From NCBI GenBank assembly GCA_031216445.1, contig CM062209.1, positions 25,166,501-25,230,500 on the forward strand: a DNA stretch of 64,000 nt, in the 5' to 3' direction. This DNA is from Lateolabrax maculatus (lineage: Eukaryota > Chordata > Actinopteri > Acropomatiformes > Lateolabracidae). The translations under genes and the position numbers were made by a program. Positions 27,361 to 37,612 of the stretch are shown piece by piece (the stretch's first letter is position 1; every line of letters begins with the position of its first letter). The notes beneath the pieces were generated by a model that saw only the letters and a program-made list of their open reading frames with translations, was not told the origin of the DNA and did not search any database.

Positions 27361-29820
27361 ACAACCAGACTGTCAGTCTCCTGAGATTTGTTCACAGGAT
27401 CATAATACTACTATGAGGGACTGGTTAGGTAGATACCTACCGTTTTGTAACTCCCGAAACCCTGGTCTTGGCACCTCCTTTATCATCTGTTGCACATGAG
27501 TGTTGGCTTCCATCTTGAAATGGTCATCAGCATTGCGTTCAAGATCCCAGTCTCCTAGATTCTTCAGGTCAGGGCAAGAGGTCAGGTTGTTGGCTATGGC
27601 ATTCACTGGACCTCTTGACGATGATACATTGTGTTGACTGCAACCTCTTTGATGCTGGTAACACAGTGTGCAAATCACACAACCGCATGCGCATTGGATC
27701 GGTCTGTTGAGCTGAATCAAGTAGTCGTGGCAGATAACGGCCCTGTTGAAGATCTTGCTACAAGTGGAACATCGGATTGCTTCCTTCACTATAGCCAAGA
27801 GCTTTCGGCTGTAATCAAGGGTGAGTTCGTGAGATGTGACAGTTTCAGACTGCGGAGGGGTAGGTGACAACTGTTGGGTTTGTGCAAATGCCATCGGCTG
27901 TGATGTTATACGATACTGCTGATGATTGCACAAGGGGATGACAGTCTCGTCAGCCCGGGGTAACGCTTCAAGACTTGAGCATGTGGGAATGAGTTCTGTT
28001 GCAGCAGCGACAGAGGGGTTTGGACATGGCTCAGTGTCATAATAAATGGTAGGATTTGAAGGGGCGAGATGTTCATCCGAAGTGGTATCATCTATTACGA
28101 GACTGTCAACAATCCTGTGAAAAAAAAAAGAAGTTATCACCCTGACCAAAACATCTCATCACAATAATTTTTTTTTTTTTAAAAAATGGGCAAAAGATAC
28201 TTACGTGTCACATCTCTCAAATGGACCCTGCTCCCATGTCGCAGTAGTAGCAGCCTCCCCAGATGCAAACTGGTACCCGGTTACAGCAGATACAATTCTG
28301 ACCCCTGGATATTCAGGCATAAAGTCGAGTGCGTCGAAGATCTCCCTGGTACATCGGGACTCGAGTCTAGACTGGGATGAGGCAGCCTCATCCCCCGTGG
28401 ACCGGGTCCTCATTGCAGTAGACCCGATCTCTTCCTCCTCTCTCTCTGCTGTAGCAAGCTGGAGCATGCGTGTCGCCTCGTGGGTCTCAGCCTCATCCTC
28501 CGTGGACCGGGTCCTTGGTGCTATCTCTTCTTCTTCCTTCTCTTCTTTCTCCTCCTCTTCCTTCTTCTTTTTCTTCTCAGGTGTAGGCTGAAGCTCAAGT
28601 GCCACCTTCTGGATCTCAGTCGACTCATCGCCTGCAGGTTGGGCGCTCATTACAACAGACGTGATCTCTTTTTCTTCTTCTCCCTCTTTGTCCTCCTGTG
28701 TAGGCAAGAGCTGAAGAGAGTGTACCGCCGCCCGGATCACAGTCAGCCCATTGTCTGCAGACAGGAAGCTTTTCGCGGGAGACGCTCTCTGTACACTCTC
28801 CTCGGGCGCAGGTCGGGGCTCGGGTGTCGCCACAGCGGACTTGATCTCTTCCGCCTGTGTATGCTGGGGCTCGAATACTACCTCCTGGGTCTCAGTCAGC
28901 CCATCGTCTGCAAACCGGGACCTTTTCGCAGGAGACGCTCTCTGTTCACTCTCCTCGGGCGCAGTTCGGGGCTCGGGTGTCGCCACAGCGGACTTGATCT
29001 CTTCCGCCTGTGTATGCTGGGGCTCGAATACTACCTCCTGGGTCTCAGTCAGCCCATCGTCTGCAGACCGGGACTTTTTCGCGGGAGACGCTCTCTGTTC
29101 ACTCTCCTCGGGCGCAGGTCGGGGCTCGGGTGCCGCCACGGGGGACTCGATCTTCCTCTTGCGAGCCCTGGCCTGTTCGGCGTGTGCGGGCCGGGTCCTC
29201 GTTACAGCAGACATATTCTTCTCATCCTCCTCGTCCTCGTCCTCCTCCTCCTCATCCTCCTCCTCCTCCTCCTCCTCCTCATCCTCATCATCATCATCAT
29301 CATCATCAGCATCATCATCCTCCTCATCATCCTCCTCATCCTCCTCCTCCTGTGTTGCTTTCTGGATCTCAGTCAGGTGATCTCCTGTAGACCGGGATCT
29401 TCTCACAGTTCCTCTCTTCTCCTCATCCACCTCCTCCTCCTCCTCCTCCTCCTCCTCCTCAAGCACAGTCAGTGGCTCGGGTGCATTCATGATAGACTTG
29501 ATTGTCCTCTTTTCAGTTCTGACCCGCACTCGACTAGACAACGGGGACTTTTTCGCAGTAGACGCCTTGGGCATGGGCATGGGCTGAGGTATCATCACGG
29601 TGGACGAGATCTTTCTCTCGCAGGTCCGGGTCGGCTCGTCAAGTGTGGACCGGGACCTTTTCGCAGTAGACGTTCTGTCTTCCTCTCTTCCTCTCTTGAA
29701 AGCATGACAGTGATCATCATCGTTGTCAACAGCGGAGCCGTCGCTGGAGAAGCTTTCTTCGTTATTCGATATGTTGGCGTGTACAACTTTTCTGTTTGTA
29801 GGCTGCCTATCATTTTCCAG
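26578..29820 (-). CDS. Spliced gene: acidic repeat exon, RING-like exon, C-terminal globular exon
   Basis: Exons read on the - strand are ~29820-28205, 28114-27441 and 27305-26578. Introns are 90 bases (GTAAGT donor, tttttcacag acceptor) and 135 bases (GTAGGT donor, acgcag acceptor preceded by a long CT tract). Both joins keep phase (codons AC|G and G|CT), which is strong support. Exon 1 encodes a low-complexity acidic protein with three ~50-residue repeats (SPAKKSRSADDGLTETQ) and long Glu/Asp runs. Exon 2 has a Cys-rich region, CSTCSK then CACGCVICTLC, that looks RING-like. Exon 3 is an ordered ~240-residue domain of unknown type. The frame is open upstream of 29598 to about 29820 without a Met, so a further 5' exon (perhaps the basic ORF at 29830-30611) is likely. 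A regulatory, possibly immediate-early, nuclear protein would fit. Confidence 0.65.
27312..27358. repeat. (GA)n microsatellite acting as an intron polypyrimidine tract
   Basis: About 23 GA units. On the - strand this is a (CT)n run ending seven bases before the acceptor AG of the third exon of the spliced gene, so it takes the place of the polypyrimidine tract. Confidence 0.8.
28745..29150 (-). repeat. Three ~150-base in-frame tandem repeats
   Basis: Direct repeats of about 150 bases (50 codons) in the acidic exon of the spliced - strand gene, two of them almost identical (about 28919-29068 and 29069-29150 onwards). Each repeat carries an SPAK basic patch followed by GLTETQEVVFEPQHTQ. The unit length is a multiple of three, so copy changes keep the frame. 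Confidence 0.75.
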
Positions 29821-30611
29821 ACTCTCCTTTTGTCCTTTTTGTCCCGGGTTGCGCGGGAGCTGAGGTCCAGGCTTTTCTCATGTGTACCACCAGATGACGA
29901 TCTACGCCAATCACGGCCGTGTGCATCATCCCTGTGGTCACATCTGTCGACTTTTGCAGGTCTCCGGATTCTCTCACTGTCGATTTTCGACGGTCTCCGG
30001 ACTCTGTCGCTGTTGACGCCGACACCCTTGCTGCACCTCTTATCGATGACCTGGGGACGGGTAGGACTTTTTCTGTGCGTTTCCGTCGTTGAAGGGTTAT
30101 GTGATCTGGACCTGTGAGACTCATCCTTCCAGTGCCCTCTGCGGGACTTGGGCGGGGTTCTCCTCGTCTCACACAGTCTCACGCTGGCTTTGTGTGGCTT
30201 GTCAAAAGGTCCGCTGGAGGGTTGTTGTATCCATGGCAGTTTACATTGCGGAGACACTTGAGGTTTCACATATGTAGTAGCACAGGGAGTGAACACCGTC
30301 GAGCTTCTCTCACAATGGTCGGTGCTAGTGTTCCAATACTTGCGTCTGTTAGGTTCGTTTTGAGATGGTCCATCCGTGGCTCGGAGGTGTCTCGGGTAAA
30401 CAGAAGCATCACGGGGGTTTCGCTCAAACAGGTTGTACCACTTCGTATTGCACAGTCTCTCTTTAGCTTCATTTTCACACCGCCTTCTCTGTTGCATTTT
30501 AATCAGGGGAGCGGGTAGACGATCTTCGAGCTTCGAACGTTGCCTGCGGTATGATTTCTCTTCCGTATTGTACGTAGTGTTGGCGATGAAATGTTCTGAC
30601 TCTGAATTCAT
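29595..30611 (-). CDS. Basic Arg/Ser-rich ORF, probable 5' exon of the spliced gene
   Basis: The frame is open from 30647, and the Met at 30611 (MNSESEHF) is the most plausible start. The product is basic and rich in Arg, Ser, Thr and Pro (RRTPPKSRRGH, SRSHNPSTTETHRK), resembling a disordered nucleic-acid-binding region. The last ~65 codons overlap the open part of the next exon in a different frame, so the true coding part probably ends at a donor near or above 29810 and joins the 28205-29820 exon. I could not fix the exact junction. AATAAA-like taataaac at 30638 lies on the opposite strand. Confidence 0.45.
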   Translation of the reverse strand: MNSESEHFIANTTYNTEEKSYRRQRSKLEDRLPAPLIKMQQRRRCENEAKERLCNTKWYNLFERNPRDASVYPRHLRATDGPSQNEPNRRKYWNTSTDHCERSSTVFTPCATTYVKPQVSPQCKLPWIQQPSSGPFDKPHKASVRLCETRRTPPKSRRGHWKDESHRSRSHNPSTTETHRKSPTRPQVIDKRCSKGVGVNSDRVRRPSKIDSERIRRPAKVDRCDHRDDAHGRDWRRSSSGGTHEKSLDLSSRATRDKKDKRRVWKMIGSLQTEKLYTPTYRITKKASPATAPLLTTMMITVMLSREEERKTERLLRKGPGPHLTSRPGPARERSRPP

Positions 30612-30779
30612 AGATGCTGTTGCATGTGTCTGTTTTCTAATAAACATTTTAATCCCAAAGTCGTGTGTCTACACTCCAATCCCTGCACAGGCTTGCTGGC
30701 TTTAGCACAATTCACAAAACATTCCTACTCCTATTCCCATTCCTTTATATATGGAAGGTAATGTCCTTGAGAAATGTAA

Positions 30780-31350
30780 TCCCACCCATTTGGGTTGTCC
30801 GATCGAACGCAAGTCATCCGACTGCAGCTGAACTGTCCAACCAGCAGCTGAATAGACTCGCTGAGCATGTGAGTCATCCGACCGGCAGCCAACTGTCTGA
30901 TCCAGCATGAGTCATCCGTTCGCAGCTGAACTGTCCAACCGGCAGCCAACTGTCCGATCCAGCCTGAGTCATCCGACCGCAGCTGAACTGTCCAACCAGC
31001 AGCTGAACGGACTCGCTGAGCATGTGAGTCATCCGACCGGCAGCCAACTGTCTGATCCAGCATGAGTCATCCGTCCGCAGCTGAACTGTCCAACCGGCAG
31101 CCAACTGTCCGATCCAGCCTGAGTCATCCGACCGCAGCTGAACTGTCCAACCAGCAGCTGAACGGACTCGATGAGCATGTGAGTCATCCGCCCGGCAGCC
31201 AACTGTCTGATCCAGCATGAGTCATCCGTCCGCAGCTGAACTGTCCAACCGGCAGCCAACTGTCCGATCCAGCATGAGTCATCCGCCCGCAGCTGAACAG
31301 ACTTACTGAGCATGAATCGTCCAATCGGTAGCTGAACTACTGTCCGACCA
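30780..31350. repeat. Central array of TCATCCGACCG motifs
   Basis: Tandem array with a ~155-base higher-order unit (for example copies starting at 30964 and 31119). Each unit contains several short words: gagtcatccgaccgcag, ctgaactgtccaaccgg, cagccaactgtccgatccag, and ctcgctgagcatgtgagtca. All share the TCCGACCG or TCCAACCG core of the left array, in the same polarity. The ORFs through it on the - strand are translations of the repeat and are not genes. Confidence 0.9.
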
Positions 31351-31409
31351 GATGAGTCAGAGAAGAACTTAAACTGATTGGTGGGAGTCAGCGGGTGGGA
31401 GTTCCTATA

Positions 31410-33047
31410 TTAATACCGGCTGGGGGAATGGGCCTCGGTTGGACATTTCACTGCTGCAACACTCACAGACAGGGTAGGCTGATCGACGAGAGGTTCGTGC
31501 TGTGGAACAGTAGAGCGCAGGGGAGAGTTTATCATCACACAAGAGGTAAGAAGTACTTTCCCACTCTCGTCTCTCTGTAGTACCTTCAGCATGTCTCTCC
31601 AATTGTAGTAAAGCGTAGGCTTCCAACTGCCCACTGAGCCTTGAAAATTGACGAGAAGGCCTTGATACCCGTCTACGCACACCTCCGGGACCCCAACGTC
31701 TGGCGATAGTTTTACGTTAAAGTAATACACGGGCCCGCTGGGATGAGGATCCAGGTGTAGACTGTCCGGACTGAACATTTGCGCCACGGCAGCAGACTGG
31801 TTGAACAGGAGACAGAGGATACAACGACACGGGCTGATCTGCTGAACCTCTCCGGTCTCGGCCCTGTTCGACACAAAGCGCTCATATGACTCGGGTGAGA
31901 TGAGCGAGGGTAGAGGTCTGGGATTGTTCTGAGGGTTCAGCAGCATACCCTTACACGACCTCCCGTTGGCGCACGAGGGCAGATCCCGTTCGTTGAGCAT
32001 CCTGACCAGCAGAGCTCTGTCGTACACATTTCGAGACAAAACTCTGCCAGGTACAGCACGCTCGGCGAGAGAGGCTATCAGGGGCCTCGGGTTTTTGGCC
32101 AGCAGCTGTGTGATCGTTAGCACAGGAGTGCAGCTTGTGCACATGGGGTTTTGTTCACCGTTGGTTTTGCAAGTGCACGGTTGAGCAGCGAAACACTCGT
32201 GGAACAACGTTCTGATATCCGAAGAGGACAAGTGTCTACTCTGGGAAACCCGGTCAAAGACTCGAGATCTGATCAGATCCCTGTAATCCGCAACCTTCTC
32301 CTCAGCACACGTCACGAGATCACCTGCGCTGTCCTGAGCAGCTTCCTTAGGCTGATCATCATCATCAACAACATCAACATCAACATCAACGTCGTCGTCA
32401 TCATCATCACCATCATCATCATGATGGAACCTGCTCCACAGAGTGTGGGTTTCACGTCTGGGACAGCGGTCCAAGCTCCTGGAACACTTTGAACATGACA
32501 AGTGTTGCTCTCGGCACTTGGAGGAGCACCCGGAACACATCCAAACGCAACACAGTTTCTCCTTGAAGCCTTTGAAGCAAGCACAGACCGTGCAAATGAA
32601 CCCCTGTATGGTGGAGCAGTTCATAAAGTGAGGCTTCGCCAGGTACCACTCAGAATTGTTTTTGAAGCAGGTCGTACATACCCTCACGTTACATCGACAG
32701 CGGAGTTTAACGCCTGCTCTTTTCCAATCTTTGCTGCTTTTGACCAAGGTGGCAAGGCACGCCAGACACTTCGCATTTGAAGTTTTGAAACGCTTGTTGT
32801 TTTCGTCGACTTTGACAAGTTTGTCATTTCTATAAGTGACCGTGGATACTCTCCTGTACAAGTTTGTCGTTTTTTGGGTTGAGCTCACAAGTGTGTCTTT
32901 GCGACTGGTCTCGCAATCTCTCAGCAGGCCCTCTGGAACTTTGCCCGTGAAGAAAAAAGGATTGTCTTCAATGGAGCCGGTGGTGGATCTGTGCTGCTCG
33001 CTGTACAAGGCTTTGACTCTGGACCCGGTCCCTGTGATAGGAAACAT
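31410..33047 (-). CDS. Cysteine-rich zinc-binding protein of unknown function
   Basis: 545 residues. Residues ~95-200 hold about 20 cysteines in pairs (CLACL, CRCNVRVCTTC, CTVCAC, CCVWMCSGC, CSKC), enough for several zinc ions and reminiscent of multi-RING or RBR layouts, though no exact family consensus is met. An Asp/Val-rich run at ~212-235 (from GAT/GTT repeats) divides this from the second half, which has CTCKT, CTSC and CRCILC. The C-terminal ~150 residues look like a folded beta-rich domain. The start codon shares a CATG with a possible start of the divergent gene, so the two genes begin essentially back to back. It may be a regulator or tegument protein; it is not recognised. Confidence 0.7.
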   Translation of the reverse strand: MFPITGTGSRVKALYSEQHRSTTGSIEDNPFFFTGKVPEGLLRDCETSRKDTLVSSTQKTTNLYRRVSTVTYRNDKLVKVDENNKRFKTSNAKCLACLATLVKSSKDWKRAGVKLRCRCNVRVCTTCFKNNSEWYLAKPHFMNCSTIQGFICTVCACFKGFKEKLCCVWMCSGCSSKCREQHLSCSKCSRSLDRCPRRETHTLWSRFHHDDDGDDDDDDVDVDVDVVDDDDQPKEAAQDSAGDLVTCAEEKVADYRDLIRSRVFDRVSQSRHLSSSDIRTLFHECFAAQPCTCKTNGEQNPMCTSCTPVLTITQLLAKNPRPLIASLAERAVPGRVLSRNVYDRALLVRMLNERDLPSCANGRSCKGMLLNPQNNPRPLPSLISPESYERFVSNRAETGEVQQISPCRCILCLLFNQSAAVAQMFSPDSLHLDPHPSGPVYYFNVKLSPDVGVPEVCVDGYQGLLVNFQGSVGSWKPTLYYNWRDMLKVLQRDESGKVLLTSCVMINSPLRSTVPQHEPLVDQPTLSVSVAAVKCPTEAHSPSRY

Positions 33048-34491
33048 GATATATGTAGCTGGAGTGGAAGGTTTGAGTTTGAGCAGCCTGACGGAGGAGA
33101 TTGCGAAGCCCTGCCCCGCTCACAGATTCAACTTTAGACACACCGTGGGGACCTTGCTTCAGCACGCTTCGACGAAAGAGCGGTGTTCCTGCGAGTCGTC
33201 TCCGAGGTGTTCTACGGACCGGCGGAAGAATGAAGCGGAAGAAGAGGCGAGGGGTTCTCCTTTTGTAGGAGGTGAGCCCAAGACGGCCTGTGTCAGAAGA
33301 GCGAAAAGGGGCGGAGGAGAGGCGGTGACTGGGAAAGGCAACAGTTCGGGTTCTACCAGGAGAATGCTGTGGGCTTATGAAATGGACAACGTGGTCGCAG
33401 CCTACAAGTGGCTGATCCGCAACCGGAGCCGCGGCTACCCCAAGTGCTGTGAGGCTGTGATTGTGTATCAGCTGAAAAGATCTCAGAGTCTCCCGTCTGG
33501 CCTGTATGTCTACAGGACTCAGCCGACTCACTTCGGCTGCACCGCCGAAAGACCCCTGACGGTCTTGGACCAGTTCAACTTTGGCAGTCAACTGCAGCGA
33601 GGCGGCCTGGAAGCGGGACTACCCAGTGCGATTGTCATCAAGATGTTCCCGGGCTGTGAGAATTTCAGCACCCTGTACGTGATCAGCCGCAAGCTCGCCA
33701 TCTCAGCACCCGAGTACGGGAACAGAATGTTCGGCGAGGCAAGAGCCCTGAACATCATAGACACCTGCTCTTCCACGAGCGCGATCTTGTGCCAACATCA
33801 CGAGGTGGCCATGCGGACTGAGCGGATGTACGTCCTAGATCTACGTTGGAAGGGGTTCGACACTAAAACCGCTTGCATCAAAGCCATCCCCAGAGTGAGA
33901 GGACTGCAAGCTGTAGTCTGGTGTAACCACAGCAGCGAGATCCAGGATATAGAGTGCAACGTCTTGACCTGGCTCTTCGGCTTCTCGAACAAACTGCCGA
34001 AAGAGGTGCAACTGATAGACTACAAACGCGAAGCGCTTGGGGTCAGGTACATACTGATGAACATGGATACGTTCCCCGGCTCGCTACCGAAGCCTCCTAC
34101 GAAGGACACTTCGTATTTTGTGCACACGTACTTTGTAGGAGACTTGCATTTGGCAACGGATGCGATCGGCAAGCTTTCAGAGCATAGAAGTAGAATGGGG
34201 TCCCCGTGTCCAAACGAGTCTTGTTTCACTCTCTGGTACTCTTTGCCCTCTATGGAATACTGCCAACCCACACCGTTCAGCTGCGGGGTCAGACACGGAC
34301 AGCTCTCAGCGATCACGGAGGCTTTCAAGACGTGTCTGCTGGAGTGGGTTCTCCAGAAAGATGGAACTACTTGTATGGGGCTTGCTGTGCAGCATACCCT
34401 GTACTATCACGCCGCGGATATGAAATACAAGTTGATGGTATCTCACACAGTCATGGACAACGACGACACCCTGAACATTTTCAGACTTTGA
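32971..34491 (+). CDS. Unrecognised ~506-residue protein
   Basis: The Met at 32971 (MEPVVDLCC) is preferred; alternatives are 32836 and 33046. Residues ~70-140 are a charged linker with Arg/Glu/Gly, and the rest is globular with many Cys and aromatic residues. No enzymatic motif is seen (no Walker A). It is divergent from the Cys-rich 31410 gene with overlapping 5' ends. Confidence 0.7.
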   Translation: MEPVVDLCCSLYKALTLDPVPVIGNMIYVAGVEGLSLSSLTEEIAKPCPAHRFNFRHTVGTLLQHASTKERCSCESSPRCSTDRRKNEAEEEARGSPFVGGEPKTACVRRAKRGGGEAVTGKGNSSGSTRRMLWAYEMDNVVAAYKWLIRNRSRGYPKCCEAVIVYQLKRSQSLPSGLYVYRTQPTHFGCTAERPLTVLDQFNFGSQLQRGGLEAGLPSAIVIKMFPGCENFSTLYVISRKLAISAPEYGNRMFGEARALNIIDTCSSTSAILCQHHEVAMRTERMYVLDLRWKGFDTKTACIKAIPRVRGLQAVVWCNHSSEIQDIECNVLTWLFGFSNKLPKEVQLIDYKREALGVRYILMNMDTFPGSLPKPPTKDTSYFVHTYFVGDLHLATDAIGKLSEHRSRMGSPCPNESCFTLWYSLPSMEYCQPTPFSCGVRHGQLSAITEAFKTCLLEWVLQKDGTTCMGLAVQHTLYYHAADMKYKLMVSHTVMDNDDTLNIFRL

Positions 34492-34717
34492 AAGCTCAAA
34501 GTGGTACGCTGCATGCTCTGTGTACACACACACACGGTGGCGGGTCATGCTTATCGTTCCCACATACTTAATATTTACAGATGTGTAGGTCATCCCGGGC
34601 CTACTTGAGATGCTCAGCCTCTACTTTACAGCCACTGTATTTGTTTGCTTTTCTTTCTCCTTCTCAGCCTTGATTGTAATCATTCCTATTCCTCTGATAT
34701 CCCTTGTAGAATCTTCA

Positions 34718-37612
34718 ATGGACAGCAACAGTGATGAGGTGGTCAAGTGGAAAATCGTCGCTGCAGCTCTCCACGGAGGAGCTCTCGACCACTGTGAAAC
34801 ATTCACATCCACGGAGGATGCCGTCCGCTACTTGCACAGCTACCGGGGATACCTTCGAGAAGAAGCGGCGGCCGCTGTCGCACGCCCTGCTGCGACCGTC
34901 CCACGCAAACATCATGACTTCTACTACCACCCTGATAACCTCCCGGGCCCCGTGGGGCTCAGTGTGTTTTTCTCACACGGCGTAGCGTATCCCTGCTCAC
35001 TTTGCAAGCACGCGAGTGTGACATTGAACGCTGGCAGGTTTAAGTACAAGTGCAAGGCCGCTGTCAACGTCGCTGACCCGCTAGTCCACGCTAGTCCACC
35101 GGAGGAGAGGAGTTCGAGCGACGACTTGAACCTGAGGCGCTTGGAGCACCTGGCTGTTATGCACACGCCCTACTTTGTCATGCTGTTTTTAGAACTCGTG
35201 CGGCAAAAACGCTACAGCTTTCACACGGGCAACGACGCCAAATGTAGCATCGCAAGCTACGTGTTCGAGCGGCTCAAAGAAGACAACATGGGCACGTTCG
35301 GCCGAGAGCATGATTCTTTCAAGTTCCTAAAGTTATGGTGGAGGTTTCAAGACAGGCAGAGCACGAGAGATTTGAACATATCTATGCCTTCGTATTTCGA
35401 ATTGCACACCGACGAGTCGATATGGAACACCAGAAGCGATGGGTTTGGCAAGAGAAAGCCCGAACCTCTGTATACGTTCCTGGCGAGAAACTGCCTATGT
35501 CACGAACTGTGGCTGAGCAGCAGAGAGGTCGCGTACCCCGACCGCGTCGCCCTATTGCCCACAGTGAGGACGCTGACCCAAGGAGAAGTGTCTACGTGTT
35601 GTCTGAGCGTCTTGGTCCCTAGGGTACACCTCGAAGACATTCTTCATTCCCTCGCCAGAGTTTGCATGGCCAGACAAACAGATGAGCTGGGTCTAGCGGG
35701 GCAGGTCGGCGCTGCCCGGAAACGGACGGGGGAGGGCGGCTGCAGGAGCTCTCTGCTGCTGACACCTAAACTCGATTGCCTCGTCTTGGAAGATGTGGGC
35801 CACGACAGGGCGGTTATGATGCACACTATCACAACTCTGGATTCCCGGTGGCAAGCGTTGAGCTCTTGGATGACAAACGTGCACGGCGAACCACTAGGAG
35901 AACCCCTGGTCTCGACCAGGAACAAGGTGTTTCTGAGGGTATTGGGTTCTCTCAGAGACATGTGCCTGCAGGACAAGAGACCTCCCAGGCATTTGTACGA
36001 CGTCGGGAAAACGCGAGAGTCTCGAGAATCCAGACTGGCAAACGCGTTCTTTGTCCACAGCGAGACCGGGGACGTATTGTCCTTGTTGCCGTTTGTCTCG
36101 TTGCCCAGGATCCACAGGTCCTCCAACGTCGCCGCGGACGAAGAGAAATTCCGCTCGGCGTGCGCTCAACTGGCACTGTGCATCTTATGGTCACACATCG
36201 AGTGCGAGCAGGTCGTGCTCAAGAAACTTAAGGTCGCGATGGACCTCTGGGAAACTCACGAGGCCTGCTCCGCAGCCACGGCCGACAGCGGCGACTGGTC
36301 AGAAATCGCATATGCCTTTTGCATGACCGGTCTGGTGAACGGCGAGTTGTGGTACAAACTGTACCCGGAAGAGGTCGGGTCGAGGGTCGCGAGGAAGGTC
36401 GATGACGTGCCTCATGCGTGGTTGGGCGAGAACTCAAGAACAGTTGAAGCTCTGAAGGATAGGCTGCTGACTCTTGGCTTCAGCGAACCTCTGAATGTGA
36501 CTGTTATAGAATTGCTGAGGGAGGAAGAAGCGCATGCAGTTCGGGAGTCGCGACACGGCTTTGTCACTCGCACGCCTGAGATCTGCCGGGGATTACTCGC
36601 CGCGCTGACGCTGTCTGCTGACAACAGGATACCATTCTCATCATCCTCCTCTTCCTCCTCCTCCTCCTCCTCCTCCTCCTCCCCGGGTGGCGCTTTGTTT
36701 CGTGACATGTCCGCCCACCGCAGTGTTACAGAAGGCGTCCACAGGAACAAGCGCTCCAACAACATCGTCCCTGACGTGGCACGGAAAGTGTTCCAAAGTC
36801 ATACTCCCACGGAGTATGCAAAAGTCACAGAGACACCCAGCGCCTCCGCCTTGGGTTCTGCAGATACTAGAACGACCGCAGAGGTGGTGTACCCGAATAC
36901 GCAGCAGACCTGTGATACTGCAAGAGCTCCCAGATTCACCACGGACTTGAACCTCACCACAAACACCGTGGTGTTTGATGGCGCCGATACGCAACAAACG
37001 CAAAGTGAGATGTGGACAGAAACGTCGCTGACGACCCCGTGTGATTTAGCCTATTTTTTCAACAATGGCACTTCTGAGGCTTCTGAGCAGGGTTTCAGCA
37101 ACACAAACATGTTTCACACAAGTGCCCAGCCTGAAGACGATGGCGGTGCGGACTTTAACATTGCTAGTTCACTTTACAACGCTTTCAAGCATAGCTATAA
37201 AGGCGATCCCGAGACACTAATGGGAATTATACAAGACGACCTGACCACCGAGCGTGTTGCTCCCGATGGCCGCTGGGTGATGCGAGAGCATGTCAACCAA
37301 GTTGAGCGGGATGATACGGAGGACACGTGCCCACAGCCTGCTTTTGTCTATCAGATGAACAGGCAATCAGTTATCGTCGAGCCCGTTCTCGACGTGCCTC
37401 CACATATGGCCAAGGTGTTACGTGTGCTCAGCAGTAAGGAGAGAAGAGAACTGCTCAAGGCGTCAAATGTCAGCGTCCCTAACAGAGAGCAAGCCTCCGA
37501 CTGTGGGTCGGCAGCGCAGATGACAGCGGATGCCCGGGGACCGGAGTTGAGTACCTGGGACATGTCTGAACATTTGAACACGCAACATAGCAACTACGCT
37601 GACTGGCCCTAG
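34718..37612 (+). CDS. Large protein with disordered serine-run C-terminal third
   Basis: About 964 residues from the Met at 34718 (MDSNSDEVVKW). The frame is open from 34610, but the extra N-terminus is a hydrophobic translation of a pyrimidine-rich stretch ending in cttgtag just before the Met, which looks more like an intron acceptor or leader than a signal peptide. Residues ~1-610 are globular with a CSLC...C zinc-like pattern near residue 95. A poly-Ser run from tcc/tct repeats (36640-36680) marks the switch to a polar, Thr/Ser/Asp-rich tail. It is comparable in size to large alloherpesvirus core proteins of unknown function, but I do not assign it. Confidence 0.75.
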   Translation: MDSNSDEVVKWKIVAAALHGGALDHCETFTSTEDAVRYLHSYRGYLREEAAAAVARPAATVPRKHHDFYYHPDNLPGPVGLSVFFSHGVAYPCSLCKHASVTLNAGRFKYKCKAAVNVADPLVHASPPEERSSSDDLNLRRLEHLAVMHTPYFVMLFLELVRQKRYSFHTGNDAKCSIASYVFERLKEDNMGTFGREHDSFKFLKLWWRFQDRQSTRDLNISMPSYFELHTDESIWNTRSDGFGKRKPEPLYTFLARNCLCHELWLSSREVAYPDRVALLPTVRTLTQGEVSTCCLSVLVPRVHLEDILHSLARVCMARQTDELGLAGQVGAARKRTGEGGCRSSLLLTPKLDCLVLEDVGHDRAVMMHTITTLDSRWQALSSWMTNVHGEPLGEPLVSTRNKVFLRVLGSLRDMCLQDKRPPRHLYDVGKTRESRESRLANAFFVHSETGDVLSLLPFVSLPRIHRSSNVAADEEKFRSACAQLALCILWSHIECEQVVLKKLKVAMDLWETHEACSAATADSGDWSEIAYAFCMTGLVNGELWYKLYPEEVGSRVARKVDDVPHAWLGENSRTVEALKDRLLTLGFSEPLNVTVIELLREEEAHAVRESRHGFVTRTPEICRGLLAALTLSADNRIPFSSSSSSSSSSSSSSSPGGALFRDMSAHRSVTEGVHRNKRSNNIVPDVARKVFQSHTPTEYAKVTETPSASALGSADTRTTAEVVYPNTQQTCDTARAPRFTTDLNLTTNTVVFDGADTQQTQSEMWTETSLTTPCDLAYFFNNGTSEASEQGFSNTNMFHTSAQPEDDGGADFNIASSLYNAFKHSYKGDPETLMGIIQDDLTTERVAPDGRWVMREHVNQVERDDTEDTCPQPAFVYQMNRQSVIVEPVLDVPPHMAKVLRVLSSKERRELLKASNVSVPNREQASDCGSAAQMTADARGPELSTWDMSEHLNTQHSNYADWP

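Noticed and set aside
28480..30117. 545-codon + strand frame rich in Leu
   Set aside because: Antisense of the acidic/Glu-rich spliced gene; poly-Leu and Ser are mirror translations of GAG/GAT runs. The spliced - strand structure is better supported.
30731..31313. Several 90-115 codon frames on the - strand
   Set aside because: They read through the TCCGACCG array, have the same repeated peptide, and overlap each other in staggered copies.
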